From NCBI GenBank assembly GCA_019009955.1, contig CM032230.1, positions 8,238,001 to 8,302,000 of the forward strand: DNA of 64,000 nucleotides, given 5' to 3'. This DNA is from Riptortus pedestris. Lineage: Eukaryota > Arthropoda > Insecta > Hemiptera > Alydidae. The number at the start of each line of letters is the position of its first letter. Position 1 is the stretch's first letter. This document shows positions 1-11,753 of this stretch, in pieces. The translations under genes were made by a program, and so were the position numbers. The notes beneath the pieces are model-generated. The model ran no database searches. It saw nothing but the letters and a program-made list of their open reading frames with translations, and had not been told where the DNA came from.

Positions 1-141
1 GATCTGGGAGGCCTTGTCCGACTGGTTCAGGTTCACGACTAGCTTCGGAGGCTTCTCGTCTAGCTCAGTCTGCTGGTCGGCGTTCCTCCTAGCATCTCCT
101 CCACTCGACAGCAATCCACCATTAAGAGTAGGCCCGTCATT
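1..141 (-). CDS. Duplicated terminal exon of the CaaX-tail gene (partial)
   Basis: This is a second copy of the 3' terminal coding exon at 11754-12038. The splice acceptor (TTTCAG read on the minus strand, at 142-147) is kept and 47 codons are visible before the window edge, starting NDGPTLNGGL. The encoded residues are identical to the other copy. The four base differences in 141 are all synonymous (Thr ACC/ACT, Leu CTT/CTG, Ser AGC/AGT, Asn AAT/AAC). Because it lies downstream of exon 2 in the same orientation, it could serve as an alternative last exon. The cysteine-rich CaaX end would lie outside the window and cannot be checked. It could also be an unexpressed young duplicate. Confidence 0.6.
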
Positions 142-254
142 CTGAAACAAAGTTATACGAATTTAAGTAATTTGCTTACTTTTCAGTGAAGTATATGTTG
201 ATGGTATTTCTCTAGAGATGTTGGGCGGTAGAGGAACCAATTAATCAGGATCAA

Positions 255-475
255 TAAAAAGGATTCTCTACAGTAATTGCAGAACTATAAATCTATCTCT
301 TCACATGCCTCTAAGTTATTATTAAGTATAATTAAAGATAGGCTAAGAAATAAAACTGAAAACTACGTCAACAAAGATCAATTTGGATTCAGATCCGCAA
401 GAGGAACAAGAGAAGCTATTCTAGCTTTAAGAGTTATCCAGGAGAGACATGAATCAAAAAAGTCCATATGAACAA
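255..475 (+). pseudogene. LINE reverse-transcriptase fragment (finger/palm)
   Basis: Translation gives ASKLLLSIIKDRLRNKTE followed by VNKDQFGFRSARGTREAI. This matches the conserved segment ahead of RT motif A in non-LTR retrotransposons encoding an endonuclease-RT protein (typical forms are ISLLSHASKILLRII and EQFGFRSGRGTREAI). Only about 65 codons remain and no catalytic motif is present. The same fragment is found in the right duplication copy at 12155-12360. Confidence 0.7.
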
Positions 476-720
476 TGTTGGGTATTTAAGCTTCAAATAA
501 TGTCTTCATAATGTAACAGCTTATTGTTAATATGACAAGAGTCAACATATAATAACAGAGATATTTTCGAATCTCCCCCCACCCTTATTCCTGGTCCGAT
601 TTCAGCCATTAATGAATATGAGTTTTAGTGTTGATTGATAAGGTTAAATATCGCGTACAACAGAGATCAAATAAACATTTTCGAGTCATGAAATAAAATC
701 TTAATTGGTGATGTACCTCA
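476..720. repeat. Family B internal fragment
   Basis: The stretch carries family B internal words: a run of C followed by TGGTCCGATTTCAGCCATTAA, GGTTAAATATCGCG and AGATCAAATAAACATTTTCG. Neither terminus is present. In the right duplication copy, bases equivalent to 480-633 are replaced by a family A fragment. Confidence 0.55.
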
Positions 721-769
721 TCTAGTAAAGATCTGATGAAAACATATTTAGGCATTGAATGAGATGTTT

Positions 770-1095
770 TACGGCCTATTCGCTTATCTCATATGGTAAA
801 CCTATAGCAAGTTCAATTCCTACCTGGCCAATAAAATCCTTAGTCCCATCCTATCGTGGATAGATGATGAGATGATAGTAGTATTTCATACAAATAGAAA
901 TATGCTTAGTTTATGTAGTAACGGCGGATGGACTTTTAGATTATTGAGTGAGTTAAGTTTAATTCCTGCATAGACAATAAGCACTCATTTAGTCAAATTT
1001 GTTATATTAAATCGATAGACCCACCCTGGAAACGCCGGTAACCTGTAGATAACCCGGCCCAATTAGTCACAGTAACAAAAATGGGACGTACTTAC
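770..1095 (+). repeat. Interrupted, diverged SINE (family S)
   Basis: It contains CTCATATGGTAAACCTATAG, then GCAAGTTCAATTCCTACCTGG (degenerate B box). After an unrelated stretch it has the SINE body words CCACCCTGG and GGTAACCTGTAGATAACC. It is duplicated at 13010-13350. Confidence 0.55.
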
Positions 1096-1944
1096 CACAA
1101 AGGATAACAAAAATAGGCTTCTAATTTATTAAATTAAATAACATTATAATACAATAAACAAATTGTGTATCTAAATAAAAAAAATAAAGAGTTTTGAAAT
1201 GTTATATACTACAAACAGTTTGTGACTAATCAGCTAACAACAGTCTTTAATTTAACCAAAAAAATGGCCTAAGAGAAATAAATACTAGATGGACACTTAA
1301 AGAGATTGGGAAAAGGCTTTGTTTATTATTATAAGAAACAATAGGTACTGACTTTTACTGTTTTCAATATATTGTATTTCGTAGTCAAAACATTTCTCGT
1401 TTACAAATGTTTAAACAAGACCACAGCAGTTAGTCAAATGTTTACATTATAATGAGAACAATATATTTCATTATCTGAACAGAAATAATGAATTATAGTT
1501 TTTAGATCGAAAGGGAGTCAAACGTTATGAAACTGCTCCATTGTATGACAAACCAATCCTAACTTTACAGCTGAAAATAATTGTAAAACTAGCGGAACAC
1601 ATCAAACAATTTCAAACGGATATTAGACATCACTAATAGAAGTGAATAGGATACATTTGTACTAATTAAGGGTACTTACAATAGGCACAAGTTGGTAGTC
1701 AATAGGTACAAGTGGCAAGTTATCCATCCTCAAACACAATCAAGACAGTGGTATGAATCCTCCAAGAGAGTAGGTTACAAGTAAAAATTCTAAGAGCAGG
1801 TTATATTTAATGGAGAATCACACCTGTATTGATAGATCTCGAAGAGTGAAATTGCTTCTGTTTTAGTATTATTTTTATTTCTATCCATGAATAACTAGGA
1901 CATATTTGAATTTTCTTAAAGTGTAAACACTGAGAGGTTTTTAT
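1096..1944. other. Non-coding duplicated intergenic DNA
   Basis: AT-rich sequence with no sustained reading frame and no recognised repeat. It is collinear with roughly 13350-14229 at high similarity, so it is part of the tandem duplication. Confidence 0.6.
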
Positions 1945-2045
1945 TTATTTGTTTATTAACATCTCCATTTTTTGTTACAACGGCTAATTGGGACGGGTTA
2001 TCTACAGGTTACTCCTTTTCTAGCCAGGATGGGACTAAGGAGCCT
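1945..2045 (-). repeat. SINE (family S) 3' fragment
   Basis: On the plus strand it reads TTTATTAACATCTCC, then GGGACGGGTTATCTACAGG, then CTTTTCTAGCCAGGATGGG. This is the reverse complement of the SINE tail region. The duplicate is at 14230-14340. Confidence 0.65.
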
Positions 2046-2783
2046 TTGATTTGATTATAAATATATAATATAATAAAACACATTTCACAATTAATAATAA
2101 TGCCCTTCTTCTAATGTTTTCGTTTATTTGTTACCCTCATGGTAAACAAAAGGAGTTTACTTTCTACATGTACCATACATTATTTGCAGATAACAAGTAA
2201 GTCTTAATATATTGTAAATATAAAATAAATATAAATGGAATAATAATAATAAAATAATGCAAATACATTTGAAAAATATATAAACTCGAGTACAACATGT
2301 TTTAATTATCATGTCAAGTGTTGAGTAAATTATGCCACTATTTAGATTTAATTTTAAAAATGATTTTAAACGCTATTTAATGTGTCAATTGTAAATAATA
2401 TAGACATTTTAAAAATTACAGGATGTTTTTGTTATAAACTCCTGTATTTATTCTGGCTATTGTCCATGATTTTTGATAATTTGACCTTTCGATGAATCTC
2501 TAATTTGTATTGTTAGTGGAAAATGGTAGAGTAGGTGTTCTGTAGTCTGTAAAGTAATTCTTTTGTACACACACACACACATAAATAATGTGATAAAACA
2601 CATTTTAAAATTATAGATACAAAAATTACTTAATACCATCAAATAAAATATATATTAAAAAAAGCAATCCACTCTAAAACATATATCAATGCAGCCATGA
2701 TCTTCCATTAAAGATAACCTACTCTTAATCTTACTAGTCACTTGTACCTGTTGACTAACAACTTGCACGTGTGTCTGTATGTG

Positions 2784-2790
<7 letters not shown>
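2046..2790. other. AT-rich non-coding sequence
   Basis: No gene is supported; the short open frames here lack any recognisable protein. It is collinear with about 14340-15100 in the right duplication copy. Confidence 0.5.

Positions 2791-2835
<45 letters not shown>
2791..2835. repeat. (TA)n microsatellite
   Basis: Uninterrupted AT dinucleotide run directly abutting the CTAGCTCAG start of a family A element. Confidence 0.95.
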
Positions 2836-2836
<1 letters not shown>

Positions 2837-3870
2837 TAGCTCAGACACCCGACATCGCCCGGGAATTGATTTGATGCTGAATGGTGATGATATTTTTTTG
2901 CCAAGGCTTTACTTTGCACACTATTTTGACATTTACCCGTCCCAGTGTTTAGGATTTATACCCAATGTTGGTGTGGATTTGTTAATAATAAAATTAATTT
3001 TTTATGCAAGACTTCACTGTTCTCCATATTGTTATATTTCCTCCCTTATAACCCCCACTCCCGTTTGAACCTAAAAATTTTAATATAGCTTATAATCATG
3101 GAAGAATTAATGCTAATTGACATACCGAGTTTTTTTAAGTTCGGTTCAATCGTTAGCGCCCAATAAAATAGTTGACTCCCGCTTTAGTTTATAACGTATA
3201 TCTTGTTTATACTTTGTTAAAAGACAAAAATTAATATGACCAAAGTTACTATAAATAACAAAATAAACAACTTTTGTTATGCTCATATTTGCCGAAAACG
3301 AAATACAGCTATTTTTAAATTCAGGCCTCCATTACAACCCCCACTCCCACCCGTCCCTAGAAATGTTGGTATAGCTTGTTATAATGAAAGCGTTAGTGCT
3401 AATACACATACCAAGTTTTATTTATTTCGGTTGGGTCTTTTGTCACAAATAAAATTGTTCACTTTCGCTATAGGTTTAGCGTATATCTCGTTTATAATTC
3501 GGTACATGAAAAAAGTGTATATAACAAAAGTTACTCTAAATAACAAAATAAACAACTTTTGTTATGTTCATATTTGCCGAAAAACCAATAGGAAACAAAA
3601 TATCGCTATTTTTAATTTCTGGCTTCCGTTATAACCCCCACTCCTGTTCGTCTCAGAGGATAATAATATACCCTAAAGTCTAAGTTGGGTTAGTAGTAAT
3701 ATACAATACATAGCAATTTTCATAAAATTTGGTTCAGCCGTTTATGCGTGAAAAGGTAACAAACAAACAGACACCAAAGAAACAAAATGCAGTTATGGTG
3801 TCTATGACATCTGAAACAAAAAGTTATCGTGAAAATTCGCGAAAAAAATCAACCAACACACAGAGCTAAC

Positions 3871-3876
<6 letters not shown>
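2836..3876 (+). mobile_element. Family A TA-flanked element
   Basis: It starts CTAGCTCAGACACCCG (consensus CTAGCTCAGATACCCGG, then a CCCGG/CCGGG hairpin). It contains repeated ~300-bp monomers marked by AAATAACAAAATAAACAACT at 3252 and 3538. It ends with GTTCAGCCGTTTATGCGTG, an ACAAACAAACAGACACC stretch and AATTTTATATATA. It has no coding capacity. It is the counterpart of 17479-18542 in the right duplication copy. Confidence 0.8.

Positions 3877-3922
<46 letters not shown>
3877..3922. repeat. (TA)n microsatellite
   Basis: TA run at the 3' edge of the preceding family A element. Confidence 0.95.
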
Positions 3923-3929
<7 letters not shown>

Positions 3930-4822
3930 ATAAGATTTTAGTGTCTCTTTTCTTTTCTTTTTTATTAGGGTCAACCTGTATAAAAGTTGGATGTAGCTGT
4001 CCGTCTGTGAATTAATAGTCAAAAGATTTGAATGCTACTAATTTCAGTATTTCGATAACTTAGAAATGCCTAGCCAATAGGATATTTTAAATTATCTGTG
4101 TTACCCGGCTTTGAAAGGTTTTAATACATACTTTTTATGGTTTATCATTGAGATTGGATTAATTAAAGCATTAAATAACCAAAAATCTGTTGAGGGCACC
4201 ACATAATTACCCTGTACTTCTATTAAATTAAATAAACGAAACATTTGAATGCACTTTATTTAAACTTATTTCTTTTGGAAATGATAACTCTGTTTCAATG
4301 CATCGGATCGAGAAATTTGATACAATATAATTTACATATCCTTTGTATCTAATATTTTTATAGATAAATTTGCATTTTAGCAATTTCTTTTAGAAAAACG
4401 AGCTATTCAGGTTGCTCACATGACAATATTTTATAAAAGTTCCTTCAAATCTTTGTGAATCATTATAAATGAGTGCCAAAAACAAGATCACTTTGAATTT
4501 TAAAATCTTATAACTATCTATAGATTGTTTGCAGTCACAAATTTCAGAATATTCAAGCCAAACTTCACATTTAATTTTTTTATCTGGAAAAGAAATATTG
4601 AGCTTGTTAACAGCCATGATCGGCCCAGTGGGAGGGAGGGGGTTACAATTAAAATTCAAAATATCTCTATTATTATGAGTTGGATCGAAAAATATAATTG
4701 TGTTGTAATGAATCTGACATTGCATTACATAAACCCATCACAAATGACCATATATTTTATATTTTAAGTAATGTCAGCACAGAACATTATTATTTATGAA
4801 TACTTAAATGTCTAATTTTTAT
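3923..4822. other. Non-coding, includes a family B fragment
   Basis: Bases 4540-4740 carry family B internal words (CCCAGTGGGAGGGAGGGGG, ATTATGAGTTGGATCGAAAA). Bases from about 3960 to 4780 have no counterpart in the right duplication copy, so they were inserted here or lost there. No gene is seen. Confidence 0.5.
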
Positions 4823-4827
4823 CTTTA

Positions 4828-5687
4828 TTTATTTGTTTATTGGAGCTTCGCAGCTTCGGCGATGTTGCTCTAAACTAAAGGATTTGTAACTTTTAAAAAA
4901 AAACAATACAAACAAAAAAAATTAACAAAATTAAACAAAAGAGAAATGGAACAAAAATCAGAAAAGGAACACAGGACACAAAAGGAGCACAAAACATAAA
5001 TGGATTACAAAACATAAAAGGATTTACAAAACATAAAAGGATCAAAACACAGAGACAACAAACAAAAACCAGAGATGATATCAAAACAGAAATGTGAAAG
5101 AAATAGGAACGCAACTCAAAAGAGAACGGGAATAAAAAAAATAGAACACAAAAGGCGAAATTAAAAAAAAAAACTGAATGAAATACAAAAACGGAACTAG
5201 AACTCAAAAATGTAAATGGAACTCAAAAACAAAATGGAACTCAAAAAGCATGAATGGAAATCAAAAAACAAATATTGAATACAGCAAAGATCAAAAATAA
5301 ATGAGCAAGAGAACAAATAAAGACAAAATTCAAAGCTAGGTGAAAACTGCAAATCAAAACTATTGATATTGGACAATAAAGAAATCATTAATAAAATATT
5401 TAAATATTGCATAAATAATTAAAATAAAATTGGTGTATAAAATGAATAAAAGAAATTTAAAATGATTAAGGTTTACATAAAACATAAGTTTTTACTAGTG
5501 ACTATTTACATAAAACTCTGTACTCCCTAAAACACACTGGGGTGAGTGAAAACTGATACACCCACACAACACACACACACATATACTCGAACATACATAC
5601 ACAAACACAACTGGCTTGCGCACATGTATAGGAAATTATAACATTTATTTTAAAACGCAATCATTAATTTTAAATGGATTATATTAG
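4828..5687 (-). other. LINE 3' untranslated region, strand-asymmetric
   Basis: Downstream of the ORF2 stop, the plus strand from about 4880 to 5400 is almost all A and G with few T, including repeats of GGAACTCAAAAA and GGATT(T)ACAAAACATAAA type. A small hairpin-capable element (GAAGCTGCGAAGCTCC on the minus strand) sits just before the A-rich tail. The open frames here, rich in Phe, Leu, Cys and Val, reflect this composition and are not genes. Confidence 0.65.
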
Positions 5688-8261
5688 TTAAATTTTTGTG
5701 TATATGTTAATGTCTTTTAAATGTTGTAGTATAGTGGGTATGTATGGGCTACCTTCAGTGAGTAAGTCATGTAGGTCGTGGGGTATCTGTAAATGGTCTC
5801 ATCTCTTGCAGTCTGTCAGTATGTGTTTTATTGTAAGAGTCAAATTGCATACATTGCATTTGGGCTGCTCCCTTTTTTCCATTAAATAGTTATGAGTAAT
5901 AAAGGAGTGACCTATGCGGAGCCTTGTTAAAATCACTTCCTCTCTCCGCGAATATGTTGCAATTTTGTTAGTCCGTGTGAATACTGTTGATTTAATTTGT
6001 CTTAGTTTATTGTCTGTTTGTAGCCATTTGTGTTCCCAATCATGTAGTACGTTAGTTATTGCTGAGTGTATTAAATCGTCTACCGTTAGTTCATTTGTGT
6101 CTACGTCAAGTTTTTGGGTAGCTAATTTTGCATGTTCATCGACTTCAGTACTTTGTCCAATATTTTGGTGTCCTGGTAGCCATACTAGTGTAATGTTGTT
6201 TTGAAGATGTATAATGTTTTCTAAAATTTGGGTTATGATGGGATGAGTACTGTAAATATTTTTTAAGGAGAATAAAGAACTTAAGGAATCTGTGAATAAG
6301 TAAATTTGGGAATTTTAAACATTGTGAAATTTTGAAAGGGCAATATTTATGGCTTGTAACTCAGCTGTGTAAATACTTGTATTATTGTTGAGTTTTGTAG
6401 TGTAAATGTCAGTATTAATAATTGCTGCAGCTGCTGTTCCAAAGTCAGTCTTGGATCCGTCAGTAAAAGTGTGAAGTGAGTTTGGGTTATTTGCTACAAT
6501 TGAGTTATAAGCTATTCTGTAAAATTTGGCAGATAAAGGATTTCTTTTGTTAAATTTTGTTAAAGTTAAATTAATAGTTAAGTTATTTATTCTCCATGGA
6601 GGGAGTGTTATGTTTCTGTTATGGTGTATTTGAGTTTGTAATATGTTCGAATCAGTAGTGTTTTCTGAAGTGCGTACGACTAGAGGTTTATGTTTAGTGT
6701 GTTTTTCTATGTATTTGTTGTAAAGTGTGTTATTTAAGAATACATTGACACATGGAGCATCTAATGCTTTGCATTTTAAAATAAATTTTAAGCAGATGAT
6801 ACGCCTCCTGTATTCCAATGGAGGTTCTCCCGCTTCAACACATAAACTATCAACAGGGCTAGATCTGAAGGCTCCAGTTGCTATCCTCAGTCCTGTGTTG
6901 TGTATTGTGTCTAACATTTTAAGTGTATTTGGACTGGCTGATGAATATGCTATACAGCCATAATCCAGCAATGACCTGGTATAAGCACGATAAAAAGATA
7001 GCATAGAACATCTGTCAGCTCCCCATGCAGAATTGCTAAGTACCCTTAATAAATCCAAGCCTTTCTTGCATTTACTAATGAGGCCCTTTAAATGGGGAAC
7101 CCATGTGAGTTTTCTGTCAAATGTAAGTCCTAGAAATTTAAGTTCGTCTGTCTTATTTATAATAGTGTTGTGGAGTGTTAATTGTGGGCATTCGTAACTT
7201 CTTTTTCGGGTGAAAATGGTATACTTTGTTTTTTCGATTGATAACTTAAACCCAGTTACAGAACACCATTTTTGAAGTTCATTTAAAGTGTGCTGTATGA
7301 TGTTTTGTGCGTATGTTAATGAAGAGTAAGTGATGTATAAGATAAGGTCATCAGCATACAGGCAGTAAGATACTTCTTGGGGGATATACTTTATGACAAA
7401 ATTTACAGCTATGTTGAACAAGGTTGTACTCAGCACACCTCCCTGAGGCACTCCATTCTCCTGAAGAAATGCTTCAGATAAAGTGGTACCTACCCTCACT
7501 CTGAAAAATCGTTCAGACAGATAGTTATCCAGGAACCTTATAATGTTTCCCTGGACACCCCATTCGATCAACTGAGAGAGAATAAGCCTTCTCCATACAG
7601 AGTCATATGCTTTCTCCAGATCGAGGGATATTACTAACATTAATTTGTTTCCAAGGAATGCATTAATTATTTCGCTTTCCATCCGTGCGTTATGGTGCAT
7701 AGAGGAATGCACAGGTTTAAATTCACATTGAAAAGGAGAAATCAGTTTATTATGGTCTAAGAACCACAAAAGCCTTTTATTGACCATCTTTTCTGTGATT
7801 TTGCAAAGGGAATTTGTCAATGAAATCGGTCGATAGCTTGTGACTAGTTTCTTGCTTTTCCCAGGTTTTAGAACTGGTATAACTATAGCTTCATTCCAGG
7901 TGTGAGGGTACGTACCCCTAGTGTAAACCTCATTCAATAGGTGAAGAAGAAATGGTAAGCATTGTTCTGATAGATTTTTTATCATATCATATGTGATAAG
8001 GTCAGGTCCTGGTGAAGTCATTTTTACAGTCGATAGTACGAGTTTTAGTTCTGTGAAACTGAAGGGATCATTTAGTGGGTGTTGGTAAGTTGGAATAATG
8101 GGGCAAGTCATTGTTTCAGTTAGTGTTTTGTGTCTGAAAAATTGTATTGTATAGTTTTTGGAACTGCATACATTACTGAAATGTTCTCCTAAGATGTTAG
8201 TGATTGTCTGTTGGTCGGTAATGATCTTGTTATTGTATTCTAGTCCTGTAATTGGTTTGCG
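5688..8261 (-). pseudogene. LINE ORF2, reverse transcriptase and RNase H part
   Basis: This is the C-terminal part of the LINE polyprotein that copies element RNA onto nicked target DNA. In frame order it shows KPITGLEYNNKIITD, SYRPISLTNSLCKITEKM (finger), LDLEKAYDSVW (motif A), NGVPQGGVLSTTLF (motif B), CLYADDLILY (catalytic YADD), KFLGLTFDRKLTW (motif E), then RNase H with FTDGSK, YTAELQAI and LFTDSLSS, and finally CNVC with HILTDC. It is inactive as it stands. One frameshift near 8262 separates it from the endonuclease frame. A TAA at 6315-6317 falls within RNase H and a TGA at 5799-5801 lies just after the Cys/His motif. The frame then runs to the natural stop at 5688. Few lesions mean recent decay. 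Confidence 0.9.
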
Positions 8262-9334
8262 CCTTTATTTTTATGAGTAATGTTGGTCCATACGTCTTTT
8301 GTGGGTAAGCGTCGATTAATATTAGATAAAAAATCTATCCAGCATTGTCTTTTACTATTCTTAATAACCCATTGGGCTTTGGATTTTTCCATTTTGTAGT
8401 CTAGGAGATTTACGTCAGACGGATTTTGGCGGAATAAATTAAGAGCTCTTTTTCTGTTCATTACAGCAATTCTGCATTCATCATTCCACCAAGGAACTGG
8501 AGGTTTTTTGTATGTCTGTGAAGTTTTTGGAATACTTATCTCAGCTACTTCTAACATTAGAGAGGTTAGCTCAATAATACTTTGAGGGTTAACCGACTTA
8601 TGCTTTTCAGTAATGTAATCCTGATAAGTATTCCAATTAGCTTTTTTGGTGTTGAATCTTGAAATGTTGTGAAATAGTGAGTGAGAAGAGTTAGTTAAAA
8701 TGTGTATTGGAAAGTGATCACTTCCATGGGAATCTTGATCAACTCTCCATGAAAAGCGTGTGAAGATAGAGGGAGAAGATAAAGAAATGTCAATGTTAGT
8801 CAGTGTTCCAGTCCGAGGGCATAAATGTGTTGGAGAATTTGAATTAAGTGTAATTAAATCGAAGTGTTCAAAAATGTTTTGTAGCTGTATTCCTTTCCTA
8901 TTACTTACAGGAGAGTTCCACATTGTGCTTAATGCGTTTACATCTCCTAAAAATAGCAAAGGAGTTGGTAATTGTGTCAGTAAGGTATGTATTTCATGTA
9001 AGTCCAGAGGTTCCTTTGGTGGAAGATAAATGGAGCATACTGTAGCTCGGAAGGGGACGTGAACTGAGACTGCTACTGCTTGCAGTGTTGTTCTCAGCTG
9101 TATGGGTTCGCTATATGTGTTATCTCTAACAAATATAGCTACCCCTCCGCACGCTCTACCTCCCAAGAAGTAATCTTTTCTATAGGTGGTGTAACCATGT
9201 ATACTGAATTCCTTACCAGGTGTAAGGTGTGTTTCTTGGATAGCAACTATTTCTGGATTATCCTCCAGTAAGCGCTTCAGGTCCCCAATGTGTTTCTGAA
9301 TACCATTCAATTTCCATTGAATGAGAGAGATCAT
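8240..9334 (-). pseudogene. LINE ORF2, AP-like endonuclease part
   Basis: The translated start ISLIQWKLNGIQKHIGDLK is the usual opening of an insect LINE ORF2. Endonuclease motifs follow in order: IVAIQETHL (metal-binding Glu), GGVAIFVR, LLFLGDVNAL (Asp/Asn pair), IDISLSSPS and HGSDHFPI (catalytic Asp-His). The enzyme nicks target DNA to prime reverse transcription. About 360 codons are open before a stop at 8240-8242, which is reached only because a single-base shift near 8262 puts the RT portion in another frame. Joined, the two halves would make a normal-length ORF2. Confidence 0.9.
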
Positions 9335-9445
9335 TCAGTAGTGTCTAAAATTATAGAAATTTAAAAATAAATAACAGAAGAGAACTGTAACTTATAAAGG
9401 ACAGAATATATAACCAGTAAAATGGATAAACAATGGGATCCTTTA

Positions 9446-9636
9446 AATAAGAGTTTTATCCAATTTGGAGTTAAGCCACCATGTGCTCTAGTATTTTAGT
9501 AGATAACGCCGATGGATTTTTTATAATAACATTCACAGCTCTTAACGTCGATACACTAATTAATATTACGGACGAATTTCGATAATAATTTCCCGTTAAA
9601 TACACTTTTTGATCGGCGGGGCAAAGGGCAACATCG
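9446..9636. other. Right end of left duplication copy
   Basis: Near-identical to 18680-18878 (shared words CCAATTTGGAGTTAAG, ATGTGCTCTAGTATTTTAG and CTTAACGTCGATACACTAA). No coding potential. Confidence 0.7.
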
Positions 9637-11753
9637 TTATAGAACCAATCTTGTTAAAACATCCAATTGTTGCTCTCTGCCTTTTTTCGTATCTCTAATA
9701 TTAACACGTGAGCGGGACCCCAAATTCAAATTTCATGCTAATGGCACAAAAAAAAAAAAAATGTTTTTGTTTTCTTCATATTTTATTTCATTGAGAGACT
9801 TTATTTATCGGAAAAATAGAAAAAATAAAAATCTGGCTATTATATTCCGAGAAAAAAAATTTAAAGTGAATTAATTTAAAATACTTACGTGAAATCTAAG
9901 AAACCCAAAACACAAACTTTTTTTGTATTGAAAAAATTGTAAGCTCAAGGCGCAACTCTGTAATGATGAAGATGAGTAAAAGTGCGTAGGAAGGTTGGCC
10001 GCCGGGAAAAGTATTATTTGCCTGCCGGCAGGCACCTTAGCACTCGACGTGTTAAGTGAGTAATAACTACTTTCTGGTTTTCAGTCAGCATATGTGGTGA
10101 GATGAGATCACTAGAGTGTCATACCAGCACGTGGGAAATCTGCTTAGTTTACGCAGTCCCTGCATGGCAGACTTGGCTTAAATTACGGATAAATAATTAT
10201 CTTTTTTATTCATAATTCAGATAATAAATTGTTGGAATATGCCCAACTCTGCCTGTGGATATCCTGCCACAATTAGGCTCAGTCACATAAAGAGGACATT
10301 AATGAATAAAAACATAATAGGTTTTCATTAAAATAAAATACAACTTTATTGAATATTTTTATTAAAAAAACTTACAGTCAAAGTAATAAAATTTTAGGAA
10401 TTCAATTATACATATTCCATCGTCCCTTGACGACGATTAAAAATCTCTACGCTTGGAGGCGTTTCAAGTTCTAAAATTCAACTTAATTATGAACACGATA
10501 CTATTGTTCAATAACAACAAGCCGAAAATTGGCTAAAAAAACTGGAAGCCACCATTTAATTGTTTAAAAGTAGGATTAAGGAATCTATGTCAGTCTTCAT
10601 TGTATCACAATTGTATTCACAAATATATTAGTAACCAAAAAATAAATGAAAGAGTGAGTAATACAAACAGAACAGATGTAAAAATCATTCTCAATTCGAT
10701 ATTTTGATCACATTTGAGTATAAATTATAATTTCAAAACAACAGAATGAGATTGTTTACCTTAACTCCCTAGTAATTCATTTATGAATCGTATAAATTCA
10801 ATTATACTTCCAATGATTTGACAAAATTTGTGCATCGCTATAGACAATACATAATTTAATAAATAACACTTATGAAATCGTACACGTATGGGATTTTGAA
10901 CACATTTTATATTAAATTTAGAGAATTTGAAGTTGAGAATTGAAAAAAAACATTAACAGAGAAATGTTAAAACCGTTGAGATAGGCCTTAATTAATTAAT
11001 ATTCAGCTGTAAGTTTTGATTGAGCAATGTTCTGGTGCAAAGGAAATTCAAATTTTATTTTTGCTTATGAATGAATAAGTTATTAGAAAAATATTTAATC
11101 TTTTGTGAAAGACGAGAATTTCTATTCCGAAAATTCATGCATAATATTAAGGTGTTGCTTAAAAAATAAAAGGATGAATCCTATTTACAAAATAAAACAT
11201 AACCTTATCATTTTTTTATTTAAGGAGTAAGTAGTAATTTTAATTGCAGAAATTTTTTATAGTGCCTCATCGTTATATCGATTTAAAATTTGGAAATTGC
11301 AATGGTGATTTTTAATCTGTGTTGTGTTTATTATGTATAATTTTAGAAAGAGAGAGGAACCGTTTTTGAGAACACTGTTGTAGAATGTATATTCAAGGCA
11401 GTCTTAAGAAGTTGAGTTTTAAATAAGACTGTTGTATTAACTATGCTAGGTGAGAAATAATGTCACAAGTTTTAATAGTTTCTGTATAATTTGTTTTAAA
11501 TTTAATATTTGTTAATGCATATATGCACCATTAAGAGATTTATTCTTAAATTAATAAATTTCAGCAATTTAATAAAATAATTTTATTTTAAATAAGATAA
11601 ACATTATACAAGCAATTGCTACATACAAAATATGTATAAAAATATAATAAATGATGAGCTCCGCTAATAGCAGTATTTACATATTAAAATGTTAAAATAT
11701 AATAGTTATTTACAAAAAAAAAAATTATAAAATAAAGGAATGAGGTTCTAAAT
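9637..11753. other. Gene-poor spacer and 3' flank of the minus-strand gene
   Basis: About 2.1 kb without a supported gene. It includes a family B terminus at 10128-10174 (GTGGGAAATCTGCTTAGTTT) and a diverged SINE tail at 10226-10310. On the minus strand it is the 3' flank of the terminal exon; TTTATT words near 11541 and 11583 are candidate AATAAA polyadenylation signals, about 170-215 bases past the stop. Confidence 0.5.

Larger units (their letters stand above)
4828..9440 (-). mobile_element. I-clade non-LTR retrotransposon insertion
   Basis: A 4.6-kb LINE on the minus strand interrupts sequence that is continuous in the right duplication copy (18671-18690). It is flanked by CTTTA at 4823-4827 and 9441-9445, a 5-bp target-site duplication. 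It contains one decayed ORF2 with AP-like endonuclease, reverse transcriptase, RNase H and a terminal Cys/His motif, then an A-rich tail of AATAAACAAATAAATAAA type. Only about 106 bases precede the endonuclease start and no gag-like ORF1 is visible, so it is probably truncated at the 5' end. RNase H plus a TAA-like tail indicates the I group rather than Jockey or CR1. Confidence 0.9.
1..9636. repeat. Tandem segmental duplication, left copy
   Basis: Base 1 aligns with base 11898 and the match continues, broken only by later insertions and deletions, to an identical stretch ending AAAGGGCAACATCG (9636 here, 18878 in the other copy). Landmarks shared in order are the terminal coding exon, a reverse-transcriptase fragment, SINE remnants, a forward family A element, a TTTTCTTTTCTTTTTT tract and the segment ending at 9636. 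Copy-specific changes here are a LINE at 4828-9440 and about 830 bases (3960-4780) absent from the right copy. The duplication extends left of the window. Confidence 0.85.

Noticed and set aside
4893..5412. Open minus-strand frames rich in Phe, Leu, Val and Cys
   Set aside because: They arise from the A/G-biased LINE 3' UTR read on the opposite strand; no domain, start context or conservation.
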